From contig CAKTFS010000012.1 in assembly GCA_934561115.1 (NCBI GenBank), forward strand, positions 1-54,378: a DNA stretch of 54,378 nucleotides, in the 5' to 3' direction. The stretch is from an uncultured Faecalibacterium sp. (GTDB lineage: Bacteria > Bacillota > Clostridia > Oscillospirales > Ruminococcaceae). Below, one piece after another: positions 7,739 to 16,271 of the stretch (position 1 is its first letter; each line of letters begins with the position of its first letter). The notes below the pieces were generated by a model. That model ran no database searches. It was not told the DNA's origin and saw nothing but the letters and a program-made list of their open reading frames with translations. A program made the position numbers and the translations under genes.

Positions 7739-8503
7739 TTACTCCGGCAGCTTTGCCGGGTCGAGGTAGCTTTCGCCCTGCTTTACCTCCACATGGATGT
7801 GGCTCTCCTCGGCGCACTCGCAGCCGACAGTGCCCACCGCGCCCAGCTTCTGCCCGGCAGTCACGGTGTCCCCGGCCTTAACGGCAGGGTCAGCCACGCC
7901 GCACAGCCGCCAACTGCGGCCAGCGGCATCCTCCAGCACCACCACAGTGCCCCAGTTGCCCTCTGCCCCGGCAGACACCACCTTGCCCGCTACGGGTGCT
8001 GCCACCGCAGCACCCTGCGTGCAGGCGTAATCCACACCGTTGTGGGTGCGCCAGTCGCCCAGCGTTTTGTTGTAGACCAGCTCATCGCCGCTGAAGGCGT
8101 TGAGCACGCGCCCCGGCATAGAGGGCGCGGCGGCAGGCTGTGCCGAACTGCTGGCAGGCGAGGATGCGCCTTGCAGTGCCGAGGGTTCGCGCAGCGAACC
8201 AGAGCCAGACTGCGCACCAGAGGATGCCCCAGAGGGCGTCTGCTGCGGCACATCTGCCTTGCTGTTTGCAACGTCGGTCACGGGCTGCTGCCATGTGGTG
8301 TCCTCCTGTGCGTCCCAGTCCGGTTCTGTTTCCGGGGTGGTCTGTTGGGTGGTGCCGGGAGCGTCCAGCCCATCCAGACTTTTTTGCAGCTCTGCCCGCA
8401 GGGCGCGCACCGCCCACACCCCCGCCGCAGCCGCAGCCAGCAGGCTTGCGGTCAGCAGCAGAGCAAAGCCCTTGCCGTGCAGAAATTTTTTGATCTGCTC
8501 CAT
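7739..8503 (-). CDS. M23-family metallopeptidase, membrane anchored (SpoIIQ-like)
   Basis: This 254-residue protein has one N-terminal membrane segment (about 11-30), a low-complexity Ser/Ala/Gln linker (about 60-135) and a C-terminal lysostaphin-type domain. The zinc motif HNGVD (the HxxxD of M23) and the HxH motif in SHIHVEV are both present, so it may be an active peptidoglycan endopeptidase. The general layout resembles SpoIIQ and related sporulation or cell-wall proteins. The ATG at 8503 is chosen because GGGAG lies 9 nt upstream; an earlier in-frame ATG at 8518 has no binding site. Confidence 0.87.
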   Translation of the reverse strand: MEQIKKFLHGKGFALLLTASLLAAAAAGVWAVRALRAELQKSLDGLDAPGTTQQTTPETEPDWDAQEDTTWQQPVTDVANSKADVPQQTPSGASSGAQSGSGSLREPSALQGASSPASSSAQPAAAPSMPGRVLNAFSGDELVYNKTLGDWRTHNGVDYACTQGAAVAAPVAGKVVSAGAEGNWGTVVVLEDAAGRSWRLCGVADPAVKAGDTVTAGQKLGAVGTVGCECAEESHIHVEVKQGESYLDPAKLPE

Positions 8504-8605
8504 GCTTGTTACTCCCATCTGTCCGTTTTGTGTACGGGGTCTTTTTCTGGGTTTAGTGTGGGACAGCGGCGGGCGGTTTATGCAAGGGGGCAAAAAAGAC
8601 ACGCA

Positions 8606-8645
8606 AAAAGGCTGAGCAGCCGCTTTTTTTTGCAGCTGCTCAGCC
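8606..8645 (-). terminator. Terminator of the GH28-GH105 operon
   Basis: A perfect 11-bp stem, GGCTGAGCAGC (8610-8620) and GCTGCTCAGCC (8635-8645), is followed on the minus strand by TTTTT. It lies just after the GH105 stop. Confidence 0.85.
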
Positions 8646-8667
8646 TTGCTGTAGCCTGTTTTTTGTG

Positions 8668-9813
8668 TTACTTGCGCGCGATCATTTCGGTATAGGCCAG
8701 CACCAGCGGGCCTACGCCCTTGGCGTCGTTGCAGACCACCGGCTCGCTGAAGTAGTAGGCCAGAGAACCGTCACGGTGATCCTTGCCGCCCAGACCTGCC
8801 ACAAGGCAGATGCCGTCCAGCTGCAGGCTGCCGTCCGGGTTCTTGGACAGGTACCGGTCGCAGGTGCCGTAGAAGGCCTTCTCCGCCCATGCAGCCATGC
8901 GTTTGGGCAGGTAGCCCAGACGCACGCCCTTGAGCACTGCGTAGGCGAACAGGGCGGTGCCGCTGGTCTCCAGATAGTTGCCCTCGGCCTCCGGGTGGTC
9001 GATGACCTGCCAGAACATCCCGCTCTGCTCGTCCTGGAACTTGTGCATATCCTCCACGGTCTGCTTGAGCATGGCCATGATGCCGCGGTACTCGTTGTAC
9101 AGCTGCTCGTCCATGCGCTCCAGCACATCCACCATTGCCACAAGGAACCAGCCCATGGCGCGCAGCCAGAAGTTGGGGCTGCAGCCGGTCTCGGGGTCTG
9201 CCCAGTACATCTGGCGGCTCTCGTCGTAGCCGTGGTAGTACAGGCCGGTCTTTTCGTCCCGCATGTGCTTTTTGATGTTCATGAACTGCTTGTAGCTGTC
9301 GATGCAGCCCTGCATTTTGTTAAAGCGGGTCTCGTACTCCATGTAGAAGGGCTGTGCCATATAGGTGCCGTCCAGCCACACCTGCCACGGATAGATATCC
9401 TTGTGCCAGAAGTTGCCCTCCTTGGTGCGGGGCTGGGTGAGCAGCTGGCTGCGGATGGTGTCGATGGCCTTGCGGTACTTCTCGTCCCCGTAGATATCGT
9501 ACAGGATGAACAGGTTCTTGCCCTGATTCACGTTATCCAGATTATACTCCTTGGGGTCGTAGGTCTTGATGGCGCCGTCCGGCTGCACAAAGTAGTCGAT
9601 GAACTCCTTGGAAAATTCCAGATACTTCTCGTCGCCGGTGGTCTTGTACAGGCTCAGGCAGGCGGTGATCATGCAGCCGTCGATGTAGTTCCACTTGTTG
9701 GGCTTGCCGCTGCGCACCTTCTCGATGTTCCACATCGGTGCCTCGGCGCTGGAATTGGCGATCAGGTAGTCCACATAGTCGCCCAGCATGGACAGGATCT
9801 CTTCATGGGTCAT
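8668..9813 (-). CDS. GH105 unsaturated rhamnogalacturonyl hydrolase (YteR-like)
   Basis: This 381-residue cytoplasmic enzyme should remove the unsaturated uronic acid from the end of pectin-derived oligosaccharides. The block PWQVWLDGTYMAQPF (142-156) contains the catalytic Asp (D148), equivalent to the YteR active-site Asp. WNYIDGCM (41-48) and NFWLRAMGWF also match the family. There is no signal peptide. The ATG at 9813 follows GAGGAGGACTGACCC. It starts 3 nt after the GH28 stop, so the two are cotranscribed. Its likely substrates enter through the ABC importer downstream of the AraC gene. Confidence 0.92.
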   Translation of the reverse strand: MTHEEILSMLGDYVDYLIANSSAEAPMWNIEKVRSGKPNKWNYIDGCMITACLSLYKTTGDEKYLEFSKEFIDYFVQPDGAIKTYDPKEYNLDNVNQGKNLFILYDIYGDEKYRKAIDTIRSQLLTQPRTKEGNFWHKDIYPWQVWLDGTYMAQPFYMEYETRFNKMQGCIDSYKQFMNIKKHMRDEKTGLYYHGYDESRQMYWADPETGCSPNFWLRAMGWFLVAMVDVLERMDEQLYNEYRGIMAMLKQTVEDMHKFQDEQSGMFWQVIDHPEAEGNYLETSGTALFAYAVLKGVRLGYLPKRMAAWAEKAFYGTCDRYLSKNPDGSLQLDGICLVAGLGGKDHRDGSLAYYFSEPVVCNDAKGVGPLVLAYTEMIARK

Positions 9814-9816
9814 GGG

Positions 9817-11373
9817 TCAGTCCTCCTCAAAATGTCCTACGTTGACAAAGTGCAGCCGCTCGCCCTCGTAGCCCTCGATCTTCACGTTGTGCAGCTCGAT
9901 CTCCTTGACGTTCTCGGCATAGATGGCCAGCTTTTTCACCAGCGGACGGTTGTCGGCCATGGCAGCCTGTCCCTCCTTGGCGTTGGGGTCGAAGGTGATG
10001 CTCACATCCCGCATGGTCACCCGCTCGATGGGCTGCTCCGGCAGACCGTCAAAGTAGCAGCCCGCGAACTGGGCATCGGTGGCCACGATATTCTCCATGG
10101 TCAGGCTGCCCAGCTTGGGGGTGTACTCGTCCACCGGCAGCGGCTCGCGGCACTGCACATAGGGGCCGTGGCCGTCCGGGTCGCAGAAGTAGAACATATT
10201 GATGACAAAGGGTGCCTTGACGCCCCGCATCTCCACGTTGCGGAACACCAGCCCGTCGATGACGGCGGTGTTGCCGCGGCCGCGGCGGGTCTTGACGCGC
10301 AGACCGCGGTCGGTGTGGTCCATCAGGCACTGGGTCACCACCATATCCTTGACGCCGCCGCTCATCTCGCTGCCGATGACGATGCCGCCGTGGCCCTTGT
10401 CCAGCAGGCAGTTGCGGATGACGGTGTGCTCGCAGCTGCGCTTCAGCTTCATGCCCAGAAAGACCTTGCTGGCCTTCATGGCGATGCAGTCGTCGCCCAC
10501 ATGGATGTTCATGCCGATGATGCGGATATACTCGCAGCTCTCGGGGTCGATGCCGTCCGTGTTGGGGGCGTTGTAGGGGTTGTTGATGTTGAAGTTGAGC
10601 AGGTCCAGGTGCTTTACATAGATGGGGTGGATGGTCCACGAATAGCTGTTCTGCACCGTGATGCCGTGCAGGCAGACGTTCTCGCTGTCCACCGCAGCCA
10701 CGGCACGGGGACGCCATGCGATGCGCTTGATCTTGGGGTTTACCCACCAGTCGCCGTTCTGGGCGTCGCAGTCCAGCGTGCCCTCGCCGGTCACCACCAC
10801 GTCATGCACCTGCGTGATGTTCAACAGCCCTGCAAAGCTGTCCAGCGGGTTGCCCTCCCAGCCGGTCAGGTAGTACTCGTCCACCTCGTTCTCGCTGGGC
10901 AGCACACCGGGCAGGACGGGGTAATGGGTGCGGTCGTTGTCGCCCAGCAGCACAGCACCCTTTTCCAAATACAGGGTGGTGTTGCTCTTCATGAACAGGC
11001 TGGCGGTGCGGTAACGGCCGGCGGGCACATACACCGTGCCGCCCTTGGGGCAGGTGGACAGCGCCGCCTGCAGCCGCACGGTGTTATCGGTCTCGCCGTC
11101 AGCCACCAGACCGTAGCGGGCAGCATCCACGAAGAAGGTCTCAGCCTCGGTGGTGAAATCCAGCTTCAGGGTCTCGCCCTCGGCCTGCACCTCCACCGTA
11201 TAGGTGGTGCCGGGCAGCAGGGAGAACAGGGAGAACACGTTGGTGTTGCAGGCCTCGTATACCGTTTTGCCGTTCAGGGCAACGGTAAAGGGGTGTGCCG
11301 GACGATAGCACAGCTCGTTTTCCAGCTCGAAAACGGCACTGCGGGTCATGGAACGGATCAGGGTCAGATTCAT
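9817..11373 (-). CDS. GH28 polygalacturonase-type glycoside hydrolase
   Basis: This 518-residue protein hydrolyses galacturonan-type backbones in family terms. The GH28 motifs are NTDGID (271-276), GDDCIAMK (293-300) and GHGG (327-330), with a right-handed beta-helix character throughout. The N-terminal 80 residues form a small beta-rich domain. No signal peptide is visible, so it probably acts inside the cell on imported oligosaccharides as an exo-type enzyme. The ATG at 11373 follows AGGAGG by 9 nt; an earlier in-frame ATG at 11409 has none. It is divergent from an AraC regulator. Confidence 0.92.
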   Translation of the reverse strand: MNLTLIRSMTRSAVFELENELCYRPAHPFTVALNGKTVYEACNTNVFSLFSLLPGTTYTVEVQAEGETLKLDFTTEAETFFVDAARYGLVADGETDNTVRLQAALSTCPKGGTVYVPAGRYRTASLFMKSNTTLYLEKGAVLLGDNDRTHYPVLPGVLPSENEVDEYYLTGWEGNPLDSFAGLLNITQVHDVVVTGEGTLDCDAQNGDWWVNPKIKRIAWRPRAVAAVDSENVCLHGITVQNSYSWTIHPIYVKHLDLLNFNINNPYNAPNTDGIDPESCEYIRIIGMNIHVGDDCIAMKASKVFLGMKLKRSCEHTVIRNCLLDKGHGGIVIGSEMSGGVKDMVVTQCLMDHTDRGLRVKTRRGRGNTAVIDGLVFRNVEMRGVKAPFVINMFYFCDPDGHGPYVQCREPLPVDEYTPKLGSLTMENIVATDAQFAGCYFDGLPEQPIERVTMRDVSITFDPNAKEGQAAMADNRPLVKKLAIYAENVKEIELHNVKIEGYEGERLHFVNVGHFEED

Positions 11374-11484
11374 GCGAAATAACCTCCTGTGAGTTTGTCT
11401 TGCCCCCACGGGGCAGACGTGGTATCATGAGGAAAAGCGCTCTCCCGGCCATCGGGAGGGCTGTTTCCGGAAAGGATGCGCAAA

Positions 11485-12303
11485 ATGAAAGCGGAACGGG
11501 AAAAGATCAACGCGAAGGTAAAGGCAGACACCGTGCGGCTGACCGGCGGCAAGCTGGAGCTGACGGCAGACGAAGAGATGTGCACTTTTCTGCTGATAAG
11601 CGAGGGCAGCTGCACCCTGCAAATGGGGGAAAACAGTCTGCTGCTGAACCCCGGCAGCGCGCTGCTGCTGGGTGCGGGGGATGCGCAGCTCACCGCCGCC
11701 GGTGCAGCCGTACCGGAGCTGGTGGGCTGCCGCTTCCCGCTCAGCGCCCTGCACGAGCTGCGCAGCGCCACCCAGCAGGATTTTGCCCGGCTGTTTTTGC
11801 CCGGGGAGGCCACGGTGCTGTACGGCCCGGTACTGTGGACCCGCCGCCTGCGCACCCTGCTGGAGATGATGCGCTCGGCCATGCCGGAGCAGGACTACCC
11901 CGGCGGGCTGTACCTGCTGCTCATCCTGCACTATGTCGAGCAGGAGTGCCTTGCCGAGAGCAGCGCCGTGGCGCGCCCCCGCAACGAGACCATTGAGCAG
12001 GTGTGCGCCTACCTTGCCGCCAACTACCGGCAAAAGTTCTCTCTTACCGAGGTGGCGGCGCGGTTCTACCTTTCCCCCTACTATCTCAGCCGCCTGTTCC
12101 GGCGGGTGACCGGGCAGTCCATCGTGGATTACCTGAACAACCGCCGCATCGAGGCCGCGCAGAAGCTGCTGGAGACCACCGAGCTGTCCATCAGTGATAT
12201 TGCCGAGCAGACCGGCTTTGCCAGCGCCGCCCACTTCCGCCGCGTGTTCCGCGAGGTGATGGATATCAGCCCTTTGCAGTACCGCAAAAAGCAGCGGAAA
12301 TAA
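11485..12303 (+). CDS. AraC-family transcriptional regulator of the pectin locus
   Basis: This 272-residue protein has an N-terminal cupin-like sensor domain (about 15-110) and a C-terminal double helix-turn-helix (about 170-270), with SLTEVAARFYLSPYYLSRLF and ISDIAEQTGFASAAHFRRVF. I chose the ATG at 11485 because GGAAAGG lies 9 nt before it; the upstream ATG at 11476 touches that site directly. The gene diverges from GH28-GH105 across 111 bp and is followed by the ABC permease genes on the other strand, so it probably controls both. Confidence 0.9.
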   Translation: MKAEREKINAKVKADTVRLTGGKLELTADEEMCTFLLISEGSCTLQMGENSLLLNPGSALLLGAGDAQLTAAGAAVPELVGCRFPLSALHELRSATQQDFARLFLPGEATVLYGPVLWTRRLRTLLEMMRSAMPEQDYPGGLYLLLILHYVEQECLAESSAVARPRNETIEQVCAYLAANYRQKFSLTEVAARFYLSPYYLSRLFRRVTGQSIVDYLNNRRIEAAQKLLETTELSISDIAEQTGFASAAHFRRVFREVMDISPLQYRKKQRK

Positions 12304-12315
12304 TGCTTCTACCAA

Positions 12316-12358
12316 AACACCCCCTGTGCCATCCGTTGGGAGCAGCACAGGGGGTGTT
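12316..12358. terminator. Bidirectional terminator between araC and the ABC permease genes
   Basis: A perfect 14-bp stem, AACACCCCCTGTGC (12316-12329) and GCACAGGGGGTGTT (12345-12358), sits between two convergent genes. A short T run follows on the minus strand. Confidence 0.8.
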
Positions 12359-12386
12359 GGTCTTGGTCAGATGTTCTTATGGCGCA

Positions 12387-13244
12387 TTAGCCCTTGACGG
12401 CACCTGCGGAGATACCTTCAACGAACTGATCCTGTGCACAGAAGAATACGATCAGCTGCGGCAGGATGGAGATGAGGGACAGAGCAAGGATCTTGTTCCA
12501 TGCAAAGCCGGTATCACCGTCCATGGACAGCTTGACGAACAGGGACATGGGGTACTTGCCGGGGGTGCTGACGTAAAGCAGCGGGCCCATAAAGTCGTTG
12601 CAGCTCCACATGAACTGGAACAGTGCGCAGGACACCAGAGCGGGTCCCAGCATGGGCACGATGACCTTGTACAGGGTCTGGAAGGAGGAGCAGCCGTCAA
12701 TGGCGGCAGCCTCGTCCAGATCACGCGGGACGTTGCGCATGAACTGCACCAGCTGATACACGAAGTAGGTCTCGGTAGCAAATGCGCAGTGCACCCAGAT
12801 GGCCAGATAGAAGGGGCTGTCCACCCAGCCGAACTTGTTGTACAGCAGGTACTGGGGCACGTTCAGCACGACCTGCGGCAGGAACAGGGTGGCCAGCATG
12901 ATGTTGAACAGCAGCTTGCGGCCGGGGAAGTCGAAACGGCCAAAGCCGTAAGCGGCAACACAGGCAGACACCACAGTGCAGATCACCTTGGGGATGACGT
13001 AGCTGTAGGTGTTGAGCATGGCCTGCAGGATGTTGATGGAGCCGCCGAAGTTGTTCAGGGCGTTGCGGTAGCCATCCAGCGTAGGCTTTTTGATCCACAG
13101 GCTGATGCCTGCAAAGATCTCGCTGTTATCCTTGAAGGTAGCGCTGATCATCCACAGCAGAGGATAGATCATGATGACACCAACCAGGATCAGCACGAAG
13201 TACTTAAAGAAGGTTGCGATCTTATTCGATGCTTTCATTCCCAT
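12387..13244 (-). CDS. Carbohydrate ABC transporter permease, MalG type
   Basis: This 285-residue inner-membrane protein has about six membrane segments and the EAA loop DEAAAIDGCSSFQTLYKVI that docks on the ATPase. It is the second permease of a CUT1-type sugar importer. The ATG at 13244 is chosen because AAGGTGA precedes it closely. An in-frame ATG at 13265 lies inside the upstream permease gene. The gene follows the MalF-type gene by 10 nt. No ATPase gene is nearby; the MsmK/UgpC-like ATPase at 47026-48141 is the likely partner. Confidence 0.93.
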   Translation of the reverse strand: MGMKASNKIATFFKYFVLILVGVIMIYPLLWMISATFKDNSEIFAGISLWIKKPTLDGYRNALNNFGGSINILQAMLNTYSYVIPKVICTVVSACVAAYGFGRFDFPGRKLLFNIMLATLFLPQVVLNVPQYLLYNKFGWVDSPFYLAIWVHCAFATETYFVYQLVQFMRNVPRDLDEAAAIDGCSSFQTLYKVIVPMLGPALVSCALFQFMWSCNDFMGPLLYVSTPGKYPMSLFVKLSMDGDTGFAWNKILALSLISILPQLIVFFCAQDQFVEGISAGAVKG

Positions 13245-13254
13245 ATTGGTCACC

Positions 13255-14184
13255 TTACCTTTCATCCGAGTAGTAGACCCACTTCTTCTGGCTGGTGAAC
13301 GCAATGATCGTCAGGATGCAGACGATGATGAACATGATCCATGCCAGAGCAGAGGCCATGCCCATGTCGTAGGACTTGAATGCGTAGTTGTAAACCAGCA
13401 GGGAGATCAGGGTAGTGGAACCACGGGGACCACCGTTGGTGATGATGTAGGGGCCGTTGAACTCCTGGAAAGCCTGGCAGATCTGCGTGACCAGGTTGTA
13501 GAAGATGATGGGGGTGATCATCGGCACGGTGATGGAGAAGAACTGACGCCACTTGCCGGCACCATCGATGGTAGCAGCCTCGTACAGGTCTGCGGGCACG
13601 CCCTTCAGTGCAGCAAGGAACAGCACCATGGCGGAACCGAACTGCCATATACGCAGGAAACAGATGATCCACAGTGCGTAGTTGGGGTCACTCAGCCACT
13701 CGGGGCCCTGCACCGCACCAAAGGTGACAGCGCGGACCACGGTGTTCAGCAGACCGTCCACACTGAACACAGCCTTCCACAGCACGGCGATAGCCACAGA
13801 GCCGCCCAGAATGGAGGGGATGTAGTACACGGTGCGGAACAGGTTGACGCAGGCGATCTTGAAGTTCAGGATGTAGGCGATGAACAGTGCGAAGATCAGC
13901 TTCAGGGGCACGGTGATAAAGGCGTACTTGAAGGTGATGATCAGCGCCTTGGTGATCTTTTTGGTGTGGAATGCGGTAATGTAGTTGGCCAGACCAACAA
14001 AGTTGGTGCCGTCCTTGAAGAAGTTCATATCGGTAAAGCTGTAGTACAGCGACTGACCGAAGGGGAACGCCTTAAAGACGAGAAAGCCGATGATCCAGGG
14101 GATCAGGTAAAACAGACCCTGATACTTATCGACCCATTTCTGGAACGGAGTTCGTGCGCCTGCGGGCGCATTACTTTTTTTCAT
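13255..14184 (-). CDS. Carbohydrate ABC transporter permease, MalF type
   Basis: This 309-residue permease has about six membrane segments and the EAA loop EAATIDGAGKWRQFFSITVP. It pairs with the MalG-type protein encoded next. The ATG at 14184 follows AGGAGG by 7 nt; an earlier in-frame ATG at 14256 has no binding site and would add an unusual N-terminus. The gene lies 185 bp downstream of the binding-protein gene, with a hairpin in between. Confidence 0.93.
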   Translation of the reverse strand: MKKSNAPAGARTPFQKWVDKYQGLFYLIPWIIGFLVFKAFPFGQSLYYSFTDMNFFKDGTNFVGLANYITAFHTKKITKALIITFKYAFITVPLKLIFALFIAYILNFKIACVNLFRTVYYIPSILGGSVAIAVLWKAVFSVDGLLNTVVRAVTFGAVQGPEWLSDPNYALWIICFLRIWQFGSAMVLFLAALKGVPADLYEAATIDGAGKWRQFFSITVPMITPIIFYNLVTQICQAFQEFNGPYIITNGGPRGSTTLISLLVYNYAFKSYDMGMASALAWIMFIIVCILTIIAFTSQKKWVYYSDER

Positions 14185-14285
14185 CCGAAGTCCTCCTTTT
14201 GCAGGATTTTGAAGCAGACAGTGCAGCAGGTCACAGACCGGTAACAATTCTTTCAAGGTTTGATAACCATTCTCCGATAAAACAA

Positions 14286-14315
14286 GGGCATCTGTCGTAC
14301 GGGCGGCAGATGCCC
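14286..14315 (-). terminator. Intercistronic hairpin between binding protein and permeases
   Basis: The 9-bp stem GGGCATCTG/CAGATGCCC (14286-14294 and 14307-14315) has no strong T tract. Such hairpins after binding-protein genes usually cause partial termination or protect the upstream mRNA, giving more binding protein than permease. Confidence 0.55.
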
Positions 14316-14369
14316 CTATTCAGTTCAGAGAACAGCCGCCCGGTTCAGGCTGCTGTCAGTGTGATAAGC

Positions 14370-15764
14370 TTAGCCGACGGTGTAACCAACAGACTCCATG
14401 CCGTCCAGCAGGGTCTCGACAGCCTCTTCAGGGGTCTGATCGCCGTAGTCGATGTTGTCGAACACTTCCTGATAGATGCCGGTGCCGGAAGCCTTCAGGT
14501 CGTTGTTCTCGAACAGGGGATCCAGCTTGTTGGTGGTGAAGGCCATGACCTTGGCGTTAGCCTCAGCGATCAGGGCCTTGACAGCGCCTGCGTCCTGAGC
14601 GAACTTCAGGCCAGCCTTGGAAGCGGGGATGCCGCACTCAGAGCCCATGATGGAAGCACCCTTCTCCTCGTTCAGCAGGAAGTTGATCAGGGTAGCAGCC
14701 TCGGCAACGTTCTTGCAGGTCTTGGTGATAGCCAGACCCATGGACACCTTAGAGAAGCCGCCGTTGTTATCGCCGAACTTGATCTCCTCGCCGACGGTGA
14801 AGCCGTCCTTGTTGCTGTCGTCCAGAGCGGAAGAGTACTTGCTTGCAGCGGAATCCCACTCGAAGATGCCTGCGATCTTACCGGTGATCCACTCGTTGGA
14901 CTGGTGGGTAGCGGTATCGGAGTTTGCAGAGTAGTAGGTCTTCAGGTTCATCATGACGTGGTTGTCCACCAGGCTCTTGATGAAGGCCAGACCCTCAGCG
15001 ATCTCCTCCTCGGTGTAGTTCAGGGTGGAGGTGGTGGGATCTGCCCAGTCCTTGCCGTACTTGGACTCGAGGTAGAACACCATCAGGATCATACGGTCGT
15101 ATGCGCCCAGGTGCATGGGGTAGTAATCGTTGCCCAGCTTCTCCTGGAAAGCCTTACCGGCAGCCATCAGATCGTCCAGAGACTTGGGGACCTCGGTGAT
15201 GCCAGCCTTATTAAAGGTGGTCATGTTCCAGTAGAAGATACGGCCGGTCATGGAGACGGGCACGCACTGCTGGCTGTTGGCCACGTAGCAAGCGTCCATA
15301 GCAGCGGCATCCCACTGGGTCAGGTCGATGAACTTGGAAGCGGTGTTCAGGTCCACGAACTTGCTGCCGTCGGCAGAGTAGTTGTACAGCCAGTTCCAGT
15401 TCACCTGGCAGACATCCTGTGCATTGCCAGCGATGAAGGCAGCAGCCATCTTCTCTTCCCAGCCGGACCATGCGGCGAAGGTGGGCTCCACGGTGATGTT
15501 GGAGTGCTCAGCCTGGAAAGCCTCCAGAGCGCTCTGGTAAGCAGCGTGACGGCTGTCGCCGCCCCACCAGCTGATGCTCAGGTTGACGGGGCCGTCAGAC
15601 AGGGCCAGGCTCTCATCTGCGGAAGCAGCGGGGGCCTGAGAAGCAGCAGCGGAAGAAGCGGTGGAAGAAGCAGCGGAGCTGCCGCCGCAAGCAGCCAGCA
15701 GACCTGCAGCACCGACAGCGCCGGTAGCCATCAGGAAGTTACGACGAGAAATTGCCTTGCTCAT
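14370..15764 (-). CDS. Sugar ABC transporter substrate-binding lipoprotein
   Basis: This 464-residue extracellular lipoprotein captures the substrate for the two permeases downstream. The N-terminus has the twin-arginine-like SRRNFLMATG and then a lipobox LLAAC. A Ser/Ala-rich spacer follows (about 28-52), and the rest is a CUT1-type solute-binding fold with NLSISWWGGDSRHAAYQSAL near its start. The ATG at 15764 follows TAGGAGGAG closely. In context (GH28, GH105, AraC) the ligand is probably a pectic oligosaccharide; that is inference. Confidence 0.92.
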   Translation of the reverse strand: MSKAISRRNFLMATGAVGAAGLLAACGGSSAASSTASSAAASQAPAASADESLALSDGPVNLSISWWGGDSRHAAYQSALEAFQAEHSNITVEPTFAAWSGWEEKMAAAFIAGNAQDVCQVNWNWLYNYSADGSKFVDLNTASKFIDLTQWDAAAMDACYVANSQQCVPVSMTGRIFYWNMTTFNKAGITEVPKSLDDLMAAGKAFQEKLGNDYYPMHLGAYDRMILMVFYLESKYGKDWADPTTSTLNYTEEEIAEGLAFIKSLVDNHVMMNLKTYYSANSDTATHQSNEWITGKIAGIFEWDSAASKYSSALDDSNKDGFTVGEEIKFGDNNGGFSKVSMGLAITKTCKNVAEAATLINFLLNEEKGASIMGSECGIPASKAGLKFAQDAGAVKALIAEANAKVMAFTTNKLDPLFENNDLKASGTGIYQEVFDNIDYGDQTPEEAVETLLDGMESVGYTVG

Positions 15765-15822
15765 TTTTGTTCTCCTCCTAATAGAAAACATCTTCATGTA
15801 AGGGGGTTCTGCACACGCCCCC

Positions 15823-15832
15823 TTGTATACAA
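15823..15832. promoter_or_regulatory. Palindrome TTGTATACAA in the binding-protein promoter region
   Basis: This perfect 10-bp palindrome lies about 60 bp before the start codon of the binding-protein gene. A related TTGTATACTT occurs at 15976-15985. The pattern resembles GntR-type operators, but no such regulator gene is nearby. AT-rich sequence around it may hold the promoter; I cannot fix the -35 and -10 boxes with confidence. Confidence 0.45.
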
Positions 15833-16156
15833 TTATGATAACAAAAGCCACAAGAAAAAGAAAGATGCAATTTACAGTGATACGGGATAAAAACGTACAA
15901 ATATTGCCCTTGTTTTCGCGTGCAATTCGACGTCCTTGCCGAAATGAATAAACTTGCGCTGAAAAACTGTGCAACTTGTATACTTCAATGACTTGCATAA
16001 AAATCTGGGATGCAACAGGGGCATAACATCGAAAAATTCAATAATTCCTGTTACATTTCCCGTTCTGCCTGCAAAATTTTACGCTTTGCGGCTGCCGTCC
16101 GCGCCGCTCTCCCCTTGTGCCTTCTCCCCTTCGGCGGACAAACGTCCCGTCGGAAC

Positions 16157-16243
16157 TGATATATCAATAGCGCAAAAAACGTGCGTATTTCGCCCGGTTG
16201 ATATATCAGTAGCCGCCGCGAAATGCGACAAACTGATATATCA
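16157..16243. promoter_or_regulatory. Three copies of the palindrome TGATATATCA
   Basis: Identical 10-bp palindromes stand at 16157-16166, 16199-16208 and 16234-16243. The flanks are conserved as well (CTGATATATCAAT on either strand). The first two starts are 42 bp apart, about four helical turns. They lie in a gene-free region about 400 bp upstream of the binding-protein gene and about 550 bp beyond the tdk stop. They look like clustered repressor sites; the binding protein is unknown. Confidence 0.6.
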
Positions 16244-16271
16244 ATCTGTATACAGACTGCTGGGAGGCTGA

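Noticed and set aside
8665..11382. A 905-codon open frame on the plus strand
   Set aside because: It is antisense to the GH105 and GH28 genes, has no ribosome binding site or domain, and its composition (His-, Val-, Gln-rich) is that of a mirror frame of GC-rich genes. Similar long mirror frames over the whole window were left out.
16157..16243. A CRISPR array
   Set aside because: The repeated unit is a 10-bp palindrome with unequal spacing and there are only three copies; no cas genes occur in the window.
15969..16271. A 100-codon open frame upstream of the binding-protein gene
   Set aside because: It has no binding site or recognisable domain and runs over the TGATATATCA palindromes and into the repeat array.
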